The notes under the pieces are model-generated. The model saw only the letters and a list, made by a program, of their open reading frames with translations, searched no databases and had not been told where the DNA came from. The translations under genes were made by a program, and so were the position numbers. This document shows, piece by piece, positions 34,096-43,159 of a stretch of DNA of 64,000 bases. The stretch spans positions 372,001 to 436,000 of the forward strand of contig JAUIRK010001039.1 of assembly GCA_030549495.1 (NCBI GenBank), written 5' to 3'. The DNA is from Nectonema munidae (taxonomy: Eukaryota; Nematomorpha; Nectonematoida; Nectonematidae). The stretch's first letter is position 1, and every line of letters starts with the position of its first letter.

Positions 34096-35060
34096 CTAAT
34101 CAAGGATGGAATGCATATTAATTTCTAGCTTTTTCACGTTTGATAGTACAAATTGAACACTTTGATCTTTTTGATGTAGAAGTTGAAGTTTGGCTCTCCA
34201 GCGATGAGAACCATAGAACGACAACAAACTTTTTACATTAGAAGGTATTTCAAAAGTCAAAAATCTTATTCTCATAGACTCTTCAGCCATGAAAAGATAT
34301 AACTTTTTTAAAAAGAGTTTCCTTCCACTTTGTTTGGTGGACAAAAAGTCATCCAGAGAATTGAATTTAGCAATTAGCCAGGCATTTGGTGCGTTCATAT
34401 CAAGGTAGTTGTAGAAAACCACGTGTGTCCATCGCCTGTTTGGCTTATATGACCCGTAAGCATTTAACCATCTTATTAGGAACATCAACGCCTCCTTTAA
34501 ATCTCTTATATGATAATAAACTTTGAGGCTTCGAATGAATGTTACTTGTTCTTGCACTTCTGTGTTGTGATGATAAAATATATACTACTTTGAAGTTTCT
34601 CATTGCATGCTTTCTTGGAATATAGGCAGTCAACAAACAAATATTAGTATTACTTTCACATTCGCATAATTTTAACTCTTTCAGGTAGGGTGGTCAGAAT
34701 ATGTGAGGAACGAATCTTCTATTGGCGCTGAATGTCCCGCATAAAGACAGTTTTTTGTGTAACATCAGGCTGCTAGCTTGTGACTGGTGAAAAACGATCA
34801 GTATAGATTCCACACCCACTTGGAGTATTACTATTTTCAATCAGTCGTTTTGACACATTAATGCTGAAAAGTATGAAGAGTTAACAAGCCCACTAACAGA
34901 TTTCTGGTTTTATGCAATACAAAATTTGATGCCGTAATGGCTGGGTTTTTTGGGATCGTATACTTTCATACTACATCTTCCTCTAAATGACACACGTTTT
35001 TCCTCAATATTCAAGGCAGAATGTGGCGTCCAATAAAGCGAGCAAACTAGTTTTGAAAAA
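34096..35060 (-). pseudogene. piggyBac transposase, degraded copy 2
   Basis: Reading the minus strand from 35,060 down: decayed YGIKF-like text, GCGIYTDRFFTSHKLAA (second catalytic Asp kept), TAYIPRKHAMRNFKVVYILS, then YKRFKGGVDVPNKMVKCLRV (third Asp kept in GGVD). RRWTHVVFYNYLDMNAPNAW and a C-terminal stretch to 34,096 follow. It shares the YIPxRHxxxNxKxVYxLSSQH signature with copy 1 and is the opposite orientation, so the two are related but separate insertions. The N-terminus with the first Asp is absent or unrecognisable, and several frame changes are present. Confidence 0.72.
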
Positions 35061-35330
35061 AACCTCTGTCGATGGTTTAAAAAGAACTTATAGCATATAA
35101 GGGGATTCTGGAAGATTCTATAAGATTTCAGGGGATTCCACAGGATTCCGGTAAAGATAAAACAACTTCGAAAAAGGATTTTAAAAAAAACGAAGGTAAA
35201 GATAAAACAGGTAGACTAACCTTTGAGAAATAACTTCGATAAAAGATTTAAAAAGAATTTATAGTATTTAGGGGGATTCTGGTGGATTCCGATAAAAAGT
35301 CACACCCTTGGGCAAAACCCTTAACTGGAC
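35061..35330. repeat. Imperfect direct repeat
   Basis: TTTAAAAAGAA(C/T)TTATAG(C)(A)TATTTA/TAAGGGGATTCTGG occurs at about 35,078-35,110 and 35,240-35,290, with GGATTCC and GGTAAAGATAAAACA repeats between. No coding signal. Confidence 0.45.
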
Positions 35331-35458
35331 AGGTTAACTGTTTTTATTCAGCATTATAAAAGTCTTTTGATATGCTTTTTTAAAAATAAATTGGAGTTCT
35401 AAGTGTGTAATTTTGAACATCATATTTAAAAATTAAAAAAATTTATTAGAAAGTATTT

Positions 35459-35471
35459 GATGATGTTGATA

Positions 35472-35515
<44 letters not shown>

Positions 35516-35522
35516 AATGATG
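35459..35522. repeat. (GAT)n microsatellite
   Basis: At least 15 GAT/ATG triplets with two interruptions. It lies at the position where the tandem units have a much shorter GATGATGATAATGATG, so it expanded in the diverged copy. Confidence 0.9.
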
Positions 35523-35580
35523 TTTTCAAAAATCAATTTAACAAAGTTTGGTTTGTTTATTTATTAATCTAGTATCTCAT

Positions 35581-36004
35581 CTTTGACATGATCAACAAAT
35601 CGCGATAAAAAATTCTCTTCTATAGAAAAATAGGAAAAAACATTAGATTCCATTCAAAAAAATTAGGAAAGAAGTTTACTATCGAAATTTTTGTGATATT
35701 GTGCTTTTTTCTTCACATATTCCACGTCTTCAAACAATTTTTGTGAAGTTGGAGAAACATAAGCAGCAAAAATATATATTTCGCTATCAAATGAATCAAA
35801 GGTATAATCAAGTGTGGGTCCATCTTTAGCGTGTAAATCAATTAGTTTCCTATTGTCATTTTTCGCAAATGCATCTTTATTTACAACAAGAATGACAAGT
35901 TTCCAATGAGGAGGGATGTTTTTGGGATTCAAGAATGAAATGTGAATCTTAGTTGCCTTCAGTTCTTCCATAAACTCGTCATCTTCACTCTTAATATCCA
36001 ACCT
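35581..36004 (-). CDS. Diverged copy of the array's unknown gene segment (exon 2 and downstream exon)
   Basis: Exon 36,004-35,680 (325 nt) follows the acceptor ATTTAGAG and is open throughout: DIKSEDDEFMEELKATKIHI ... PPHWKLVILVVNKDAFAKND ... SEIYIFAAYVSPTSQKLFED ... KKAQYHKNFD. It ends at GATA|GTAAAC. A 60-bp intron ends in CTATAG, and the next exon reads ENFLSRFVDHVKDEILD then stop. Against the unit copies roughly 60% of residues match, with one in-frame codon indel, the same splice sites and phase, and mostly conservative changes. I recognise no family. Some of the surrounding unit sequence is missing, and no start exon is seen here. Confidence 0.5.
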
Positions 36005-36019
36005 CTCTAAATATTCAAA

Positions 36020-36525
36020 GTGTTTTGATTAAATGCAAAAATATATCATCAACACATTTAAATATCTCTGGTTAGACTTTATTTCCAGAGATCCAGCCTA
36101 TTTTTTGTAAAAAAAATTTGAATCCTAAATTTTTAAATTCTCTGAAATTCCTGGTATTATGAAGTATTTAATAAACTATTAATCTTTTAAAAATGATTCC
36201 TCCCTTAAACTCATTGAAAAACTAGAAGCTGAAATTGCAGATCTAATTCACCCCATAATATTCCCCTTCAAAAAGATAATGTTATAGAATATTTGATTGA
36301 ACTAAAGCGAAATTTAATTTGATTAAAATAAAACAAAAAGTTTTTGTCATTATGAATTTTGAAAAGTTTTGAAAAAGAAAGATATTTTTACCTAGATTTA
36401 TAATTTTATTTAAATTTTTTTATATTTTTAAATTTATTTTTGTTGGAAATTGGCTTTTTATAAAAAAAAATATAACGTTTATTCAAAAATTGTGTATATA
36501 CATGTGAAATAAATCAGGGGCGCAC
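36020..36525. repeat. Diverged copy of unit segment 38.86-39.45 kb
   Basis: Blocks such as CCTCCCTTAAACTCATTG and GAAATTGCAGATCTAATTCA match the unit segment with scattered changes. The plus strand there reads like a broken coiled coil (LKLIEKLEAEIADL and KDNVIEYLIELKRNLI in different frames). This may be an old coding remnant of unknown origin. Confidence 0.55.
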
Positions 36526-36860
36526 ATCCTCAAAATTATTGGAGGGGTGGGGGGATTTTTTTTTCAATTTTCAAAATTACTCGTCTGGAAATACCACGGG
36601 AGACCAAATTCAAGCAATCCTTTAAAATAGAGTGCATACAGCGCATACGTAAATTTATAAGACTACTTTATATATTTTTTTACAAAATTGATGAAATTTA
36701 AAAACTATACTTCCAGCGAAAATATTTTAATTAAATTTGCATATCGCATATACACAAGTTTTTCAAGATTTTATAAGCAGCAAAAGCCATCATTGAAATA
36801 GCTAACCCTTATAGAGGGATTTGGTAACGCTTGTATTTTTTACATTTTGTAAGGAATCAT
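36526..36860 (+). mobile_element. hAT-like left terminus and unplaced sequence
   Basis: Starts CAGGGGCGCACATCCTCAAA followed by GGAGGGGTGGGGGGA. The first 15 bp are the exact inverse of the terminus at 25,619-25,633. The right end was not found, so element length is unknown. Confidence 0.4.
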
Positions 36861-36962
36861 ATAGTATACAAAAACAATCAATAGCTCCACTATAATAGCC
36901 ACCGACCCCCAACTAGGGGATAAGGTGTAGATGAAGAAGAAGAAGATATAGTATACAAAAAC
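36859..36962 (+). mobile_element. 70-bp LINE 3' end with 17-bp target duplication
   Basis: ATATAGTATACAAAAAC stands at 36,859-36,875 and again at 36,946-36,962. The 70 bp between end in GGGGATAAGGTGTAGATGAA then GAAGAAGAAG. The LINE inside the unit Tigger ends GGGGATAAGATGAAGAAG, so this is an extremely 5'-truncated copy of a related RTE-like family. Confidence 0.75.
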
Positions 36963-37245
36963 CGGTAGTATATTCAATTCATTGTGGAATTTATTAGCCT
37001 GTTCTCTAGTCATTTCACCAGACATTGCAACACCTTCACTTTCTCGAAGCTTTTCTTCGAAGCTCGAAGAAAAATATAATCCAATTCAGATTTTTTACAG
37101 GACTTCATAGTTTTTCTTTCACGCATTTGTTTTGTGCTATTAGTGAACAATTTGCATAGCTCTTATTAATTTTTTTATATCATTTTAATTCATCTTTCAA
37201 ACTTAATGTAACATGCTTTCTTTTAGTAGAACTATTAGAACTCAT
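36963..37245 (-). pseudogene. Tigger transposase N-terminus (undeleted form)
   Basis: ATG at 37,245 gives MSSNSSTKRKHVTLSLKDEL, the start of the psq-type helix-turn-helix. After frame changes comes MSGEMTREQANKFHNELNI, the start of the CENP-B-type domain. It matches the Tigger in the 8.8-kb units, but keeps about 140 bp (roughly 37,060-37,200) that is deleted in all three units. The text ends abruptly at 36,963, at the 17-bp duplication and unrelated DNA. Confidence 0.65.
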
Positions 37246-37414
37246 TTAAGTTTTAATCTAAAACAAACAATTTCAAATTAATTTTTGTTGAATTAATTAA
37301 ATTTATTTTAAAACAAAACAACGAACTAAATAGCAGACAAAACAATAAATTAACTAGATGAATAACTAATGCAATGGCTAACGATGTCTAACAATAATGA
37401 CAAAACCAACTAGG
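37246..37414. other. Left flank of the tandem array
   Basis: The first about 75 bp match the sequence upstream of the unit Tigger (45.82-45.89 kb). The rest (37,320-37,414) is unique and contains no MITE, unlike the unit-unit junctions. Confidence 0.6.
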
Positions 37415-37670
37415 AAATAACAATCATAAACGCACTGAAAAAGTAAATAGGAAAATTACTCTTGGAATAGTAAATTAGAAAGTTAAGCATTGATTTGCTT
37501 TTTGTATTAATTAATATTATTATTACCAAAAAGGGGAAATAAATTGTAGATAAAATTATATGATAGGAAATTTTAATCAAGTTACTTTACCATACATTAA
37601 ACCTTTTTTACTCGGCTGATAGTTTTAATTGTGTATAGAAGTTAAAAATTTGATTTAAAATTAAACTTAC

Positions 37671-37688
37671 CAAAACCGTCTTTTTTAC
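37671..37688 (-). other. Putative 18-nt micro-exon (block X1)
   Basis: Minus strand TTTTTAG|GTAAAAAAGACGGTTTTG|GTAAGTTT: an AG acceptor after a T-rich tract and a consensus GTAAGT donor bracket exactly 18 nt. A homologous 18-nt exon occurs at 39,641. Present at 46,464-46,481 and 55,273-55,290 in the other units. Confidence 0.4.
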
Positions 37689-37784
37689 CTAAAAATGTTT
37701 AAAAAAAATATATGATATATTAGAAGAAGAATATCTAAAAAAGTAGATGATATAAAAACATGTAACTCAATATATTTACTATAT

Positions 37785-38160
37785 CATTAGAGATGATGAA
37801 GAAATATTTTACTTCATCGCTAAAGAAGCCATTTTCAATTTTTTTGAAAATATGAGGATTTTCGTTTTTTTGATTCCATGCTAAAAACGCTTTTGTCTCA
37901 AATTTTTCCTTTAAATATACTTTTCTTAGTTGGGTTTTGCTGTATCTGGCTGCGCTTTTGACGTATGGAGCAGGGGTGTGCGGCTATTTTGAGTGCTTGT
38001 CATAATTTATATAAAATATTCTACTTAGATTTATTGCAGTATTTGCTAAGTTTATACCAAAAAAATATAATTTATCATCATAAGTCCCTGCTGTAACTTG
38101 ATCAAAAGCATTTTATTCCGCGCTAATGCGTTTATTGATAACGCTATTTTTTGTATCTTG
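37785..38160 (-). pseudogene. Decayed coding remnant of unknown family (block X1)
   Basis: One minus-strand frame runs 125 codons with only two stops. It includes FDQVTAGTYDDKLYFFGINL, ANTAINLSRIFYINYDKHSK, SKTQLRKVYLKEKFETKAFL and FKKIENGFFSDEVKYFFIIS. Random AT-rich DNA would give far more stops. A paralogous, more decayed version exists at 40.28-40.57 plus 42.48-42.57 kb in the same unit, with residue-level similarity. No domain is recognised. The 18-nt micro-exon lies about 100 bp downstream. Copies are at about 46,578-46,953 and 55,375-55,750. Confidence 0.45.
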
Positions 38161-39440
38161 TTTCCGTAATGGTCAATTCACTTTTACACCATTTTTGCAT
38201 TCTTTCCCTATATTATTATTTCTTCTTTAGTTCATAAAAGAAACTTATTGATGATAGATTGCCTTCTTATTTTGTTCAGCAGGACATTTGACGAGTTTAT
38301 TATGATAGAAAAATTCTAAGGATTTCAAGGAGGCATACAATAAAGTTAGTTATCATTTATGTGTTTTGAAGAGTTGATATTAATGTCAAGGAAGCATAGA
38401 ACAAGCTTAGAAGTGTATTTGAAAAAAGTAAAATAAAAATGCAATGACTCTCTGTTGTTTAAGACATGATATTTTTGAACAATACTGTTTTTTTGTTGAA
38501 AGATTAAACTAGTTTAACGTAAAACTGCTTCACTCGATGTAAAAAGTAAAAGTAACTTTTATTTTTTTTTCTATTAAGATAAAAGTATTCTAAATAGGTG
38601 TATTCCTTAGATACATTTCATCCGACTGATAAAAAGAAAGTTTGCTTTTACATTTTATATATTTATTAACTTTTTTTGAAAAATTGTAAAAAAGTTATAC
38701 TTTAAAAAATGCTTAATTTTATTTCACTTGAACTATTAAGTATCAATATGTATTTTTTGAACATCCTCAAAAATCTCTTTTTTTAAAATGTCATGTTTAA
38801 ACAACATAGAGGCATGCATTTTAATTTTAACAATATTTTTGAATTTAAAATTTTAATTTTCTCTAAAATTCCAAGTGTTATGAAGTATTTTCAATAAACT
38901 ATACTAAGTTTTATGCTTTAATCGAAATATTTTTAAATGTATATAATATATTTAAAAAACTTTTTAAAAAACTTGCATTTAATGAGTAATATTTTTATAT
39001 GAAAAAATGACAATAAAATTTATTCCTCCCTTAAACTCATTGGAAAACTAGAAACTGAAATTGCAGATTTAATTCACCCCATAATATTCCCGCTCAAAAA
39101 GATAATGCTATAGAATCTTTGATTGAACTAAATCGAAATTTAATTTGATTAGATTTATATAAAGCAAGACGTTTTATTCATTATGAACAATTTTCAAGAG
39201 TGTTCCTTGAGATCTTCATTTCAAATGAAAAATATACAATCTTGGTTCTGTCTGAAAAATGAGTGCTTAGCGGTTTTGAAAAAGAAAGATATTTATACCT
39301 AGATTTAATAAAATATACCTTATAATTTTTCTAAAGCATATGTTTCGCAAAGTTATATTCGTAAATTTGTGTTTAGTTGAAAATTTGCTTTTTATAAAAA
39401 ATTTTTAACTTTATTCAAAAATTGTGTAAATACATGTGAA
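38161..39440. other. Unit segment without a recognised gene
   Basis: AT-rich. The part 38,860-39,440 has a diverged relative at 36.02-36.52 kb. Its plus strand shows coiled-coil-like scraps (LKLIGKLEAEIADL, QKDNAIESLIELNRNLI) in different frames. Nothing else is recognised. Equivalent stretches occur in units 2 and 3. Confidence 0.4.
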
Positions 39441-39600
39441 ATAAATGTATATTTTAGGAAATTTTAATTATAATGAATGCTTATAATTTTTTGTTTGTTA
39501 TATATTTTTATCATGGAGAAAAATAAGATTGAATAAACAAAATGTAGTAAAAAGCCCAACAGTGGTAAGCAAAGGTTAATAAACTATATTAAGCTTTATA
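39441..39600. repeat. Dispersed piggyBac-end-like repeat in the unit
   Basis: TTTTTTGTTTGTTATATATTTT ... TAGTAAAAAGCCCAACAGTG resembles 34.01-34.09 kb (next to piggyBac copy 2) and 25.09-25.15 kb. It marks the right side of block X2. Confidence 0.4.
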
Positions 39601-39640
39601 GTTTAATTGAAATATTTTTGAATTTAAAAGTTCGACTTAC

Positions 39641-39658
39641 CAAAATCTCCATATTTAT
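39641..39658 (-). other. Putative 18-nt micro-exon (block X2)
   Basis: Minus strand AACTTTTCTAG|ATAAATATGGAGATTTTG|GTAAGTCG. Same length and splice sites as the one at 37,671, with 10 of 18 bases shared and homologous flanks. Copies at 48,442-48,459 and 57,240-57,257, unchanged. Confidence 0.42.
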
Positions 39659-40276
39659 CTAGAAAAGTTCAAAAAAATATTTGATATATCGAAACATTGT
39701 TGTCCAAACCAAAACAAACAAAAAAGCCCGTGGATAGTTTGTGGCCCTCAGTATTGTCACAGTTGGCCACAACAGCCTCTTTCCAAATAGCAAGCATTTT
39801 TGCATTGTCTGAATTCCAGTAATACAAACGAGCACACTTTTACATCGCGCCATACTAATTCCATTTTTTGATTTGTCTCCTTAAAAACTTATTTCAACTA
39901 TACGATTACCACCCTCATTCTATCTAACTTTTTTCAGTAATTCTATCATGAAGGCCTTGAATACATTTATTTCATGAAAATATGCCTGTTATTTACAAAT
40001 TTTTTAATTTCCTCTTTCTCAATTTATCAAAACAAATCGTTTTCTTAAAGTGTCAAGTTTTTATACGAATTACAAAAAGGGATTCATGATTATATAAGTT
40101 ATAGAAATCTTAAATCTGTCATCTCCAATTCTTATGCTTGTCAAAAATAAAATACGATCTAATTTAAAATTTTTTATGACGACGATCCCCATAAGACAGG
40201 ACAACTTTCAATATTTAAATTAAAATGGGAAGGATCATTCAGAATCAAGGAAGTGATATAGAAACTTATAACTCAC

Positions 40277-40575
40277 CATCATTACCATATGATTAGATAT
40301 AATGAAGAAATGTTTGATTTTATAGATAAAGAAGTCATTTTCAATTTTCTTTTCTTTGTTTGGTTTTATGTCAAAATAGCTTTTTGTCGCAAATGTTGTA
40401 TTTAAATTCTGAAAGGTGCATTTTCTTGCATCGGCTTTTGCTGTAAAATCATTTTGGCAAGCTTTTAACCGAGTGGACTATGTTGTGCTTGGATTTTGAC
40501 GGCTTGTCAAAATTAATACAAAATATTTTTATTAAATCTATTGCATTAGTAGCTAAGCTTATACGAAAAAAACCC
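40277..40575 (-). pseudogene. Decayed coding remnant, paralogue of X1 (block X2), split by MULE
   Basis: The minus strand reads FRISLATNAIDLIKIFCINF, DKPSKSKHNIVHSVKSLPK, KKMHLSEFKYNICDKKLF and KKIENDFFIYKIKHFFIISN in two frames, aligning along X1. It ends ATG|GTGAGTTA, a good donor that X1 has lost. The upstream portion (QDTTISVI, DQVT) lies beyond the MULE at 42.48-42.57 kb, so the MULE inserted within this block. Copies: about 49,068-49,366 and 57,878-58,175. Confidence 0.42.
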
Positions 40576-42480
40576 TTTGAAAAAAAACTCCGCTTGAAAT
40601 CTTCTCTATGAAAATCTGTCTTTTTTAACGTTTGCTTAAATATGTAAAGTTTCCAATATTTGTTCGAACAAGTTGTACGATTTCAAATGTGTCTTTTATT
40701 GTATTATATAATATATATATATACATGTATGTTAGTTTATGTGATAATACGTGACTTTTCCAAAAATTTTGTATAATTAAAAGAAAACCACCCCGACGCC
40801 CTCCTTGGTTCATTTGGTAGTGAACGCCCAAATTGAAAAGTAAACCGCTACCCCTAGGAAAGAATGGTTCACCTCGCTAAGCGCTGTACTAGATGATTTT
40901 GTAGTTTTCTTGAACTGCAATCATAGCCCATGAGTGAGGCAAATGCTATACAAGATGACAATCTTGAAGTGAAAAGCTATGAGCGAAAAAACAACGCACA
41001 GAAAGATGATAAACGAGATAGAAAGAGTCAAAATCAAAATCAGAAAACTTCTTGCAATACAGTCTCTTCAAAGAAATCAGCGGGTGTGATGAACACGTGT
41101 GATAGACAAGACTTCTTTGTATTTGTTTTTTCCAGTTTATGTTTGATAGAACCTTCATAACGTGTCTTCTAATCAATTCGATACAAACTAACTCATCTCT
41201 TTTTACCTTTTTTTCTACTATTACACTCGATGGAATTGATTAAAAATAATAAGGGTGGAGAAAAGCTATGTTATGAGAACTTCATGTAGACGAAAAAATA
41301 AAGTAGCAATTCAAGAATCCGATGGGAGTGTTCTTAAAAAGTAGCTTTTGGCTGCAAAGCGCGATTACAACTGACTGAATTTGTCCACCATTTTTTGTTC
41401 TGTAGAACATAGTCATGAGAGTAGTGAAGAAGGTGTTCTAAAAATTTAATGAAAGAACATTCTACTGCAAACAGAGGCAATTCAGGCGAAATCATGGCGG
41501 ATGTCGCAGTTGGATGTTCGCGCAGCTCTCGGAAATCCTGACTCTAAAACGGTCAATAAGAAATCAAAACTGTGAATCAGAATCTCTAAAAAGTTTAATA
41601 CTTCCCAGAGAATGCAGCCTTCATGATGGTAAAGAGTTTTTAATACATGACATCGGTGAAAATGCTCTTGATAGAGTTCCTGTATTCGCAACTGAAGAAT
41701 CTCTACGTTTCCTTGCAAATTCTTCTGAGTGGTTTATGGATGGCACTTTCTCAGTAGCACTCTCAATCAACTGTATGTCATCCGTGCTTCCCTTTATGAA
41801 ACTGCTCAAACGTGTGTTTATTCATTTCCTCTCGGTAAGTCACAAGCAGTTTATGAAGAGTTGTTTACTCCTATAGTTAGAAAATGCGACAATATGGGCA
41901 TTAATCTTGATCCAAGTACAATTGTATGTGGGTTTGAACAAGCAGCAATAAATGCTGCTAAAAATTGCCTTGGTGAGCATATTAGTATGCATGGCTGCTT
42001 TTTTCATTTGACACAGAACACAAGGAAAAAATACAAGAACTTGGTATCCAAGAACAGTACCCTGTTAACGAAAACACAAGGCTTTTCTGTGGTATGATTA
42101 AGAAGCTAGTAACGGCGAGATACTCAAGGTCATCACAAAAGCGTTCCAAAAAGGTAAGAAAAGATTTACAAGCTCGACTACAGAACTTAGGCAAAGATTT
42201 AGTCGACGGTCGAAAGCAATTCAACTCTTCCTAAAGATGTTGCTAAGTGTATCAGATGGAAGTGATCATTCCAAACAATTATCATTTTATCGCATGCTTA
42301 TTTTCTTTTTAATACTTTTCAAAATACATTTTTTAATAAAAAATTAACTTTGGACTTTTAATTAAATACGGCTAATTAGTATGAAGACCGTATTTCTTTT
42401 TTCTTAAAGGGTTTATTTCTAAGGGGTTTTTTTCGCACCCTGCAAATACTACCCCAAAACACGCTGTCATCATCACATGT
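40576..42480 (+). mobile_element. MULE (Mutator-like) DNA transposon fossil, unit 1
   Basis: Boundaries are inferred because this stretch is absent from paralogous block X1, where flanking text is continuous. It contains the transposase below and an ATG-started 76-codon frame (40,930-41,160, MSEANAIQDDNLEVKSYERK...) that is identical in all units but unrecognised. Terminal repeats are not clear. Equivalent: about 49,367-51,271 and 58,176-60,081. Confidence 0.55.
41230..42234 (+). pseudogene. FLYWCH-MULE transposase, unit 1
   Basis: The N-terminal part MELIKNNKGGEKLCYENFM ... IRWECS ... FGCKARLQLTEFVHHF, with stops, is a FLYWCH-type zinc finger. The MULE core follows: VPVFATEESLRFLANSSEWF MDGTF (first catalytic Asp), then, in a second frame, QLYVIRA..., KSQAVYEELF, STIVCGFEQAAINAAKN and GCFFHLTQNTRKKYKNL. 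The second catalytic Asp (family DFExA) is Gly in this unit but Asp in units 2 and 3. A further frameshift precedes the basic tail SSQKRSKKVRKDLQARLQNL, which ends at 42,234. These enzymes cut and paste DNA. This copy is inactive. Confidence 0.82.
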
Positions 42481-42559
42481 GCCTTATGTAACTTGATCAA
42501 AAACATTTTTATTCGGCTCTAATATGTTTCTAGATAACGCTAATTGTGGTATCTTGCTC

Positions 42560-43159
42560 AGTCCCAGTCTCCTCATTTCAAAGAAAGGGTATTATGAAAG
42601 ATTTGGGACCGAGGATTGCGAGAAATAGTCATACCTTTTAATATTGGTTTGTTAAATTATTTTGGACGAAAAGAATATAGTGGTTTTTTAACCTTGCAAT
42701 TGACATGTCGTCGTGGTATCAACACATATTTCAGTAAGTAAACGTCCTATACTATTCATGTATAAGATGAGATGACTTTTCAAATTTGATTGACATTGAT
42801 GTAGTGATACATTTCATAAAATTTCTATTTCATGAAATGGGTCAATCAAATCCTACGAAAAATATTTTTATCCCAAGCGTGCCTTCTCATTGGTTCAACC
42901 CCAAAATATAAAAGCTTGTAAACCTGACTTGATATTAGTCTAAAAGATTTATATCTGGATTACAAAATTCCCTTTATCTGCTTTATAAAATATATAGGAG
43001 ATTCAATTGAGTAATCTTGAACATGATATTTTGTAAAATTATTAAAACGTGATGATGATAATGATGCTGTTCCATAAATCAACTATAAAGTGTCTGGTTG
43101 TTTGCTTTTATTTATATTCTCATTACGATGTTTGGCTGTAGTTAATTAATTTTACTGAC
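42560..43159. other. Unit segment without a recognised gene
   Basis: Contains CAAAATATAAAAGCTTG (TATA-like, plus strand, 42,903) and a TTCATAAAATTTCTATTTCATGAA inverted motif, but no coding signal. Equivalent stretches lie at 51.35-51.97 and 60.16-60.78 kb. Confidence 0.4.

Noticed and set aside
25619-36540. The 15-bp inverse ends at 25,619 and 36,526 as the two ends of one 11-kb element
   Set aside because: Their orientation is wrong: a right end lies to the left of a left end, so they belong to two separate copies.
39659-39853. Cys-containing 64-codon minus-strand frame ending at the micro-exon acceptor
   Set aside because: It differs by indels between units (60 codons in unit 2) and its 3' part is the intron's T-rich tract. 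Constraint on it as coding sequence is not supported.
40930-41160. 76-codon Lys/Asn/Gln-rich plus-strand frame with ATG, identical in all units
   Set aside because: Not called as a gene: the opposite strand is equally open, identity reflects the recent duplication, and it lies inside the MULE insertion. A MULE accessory frame is possible but unproven.
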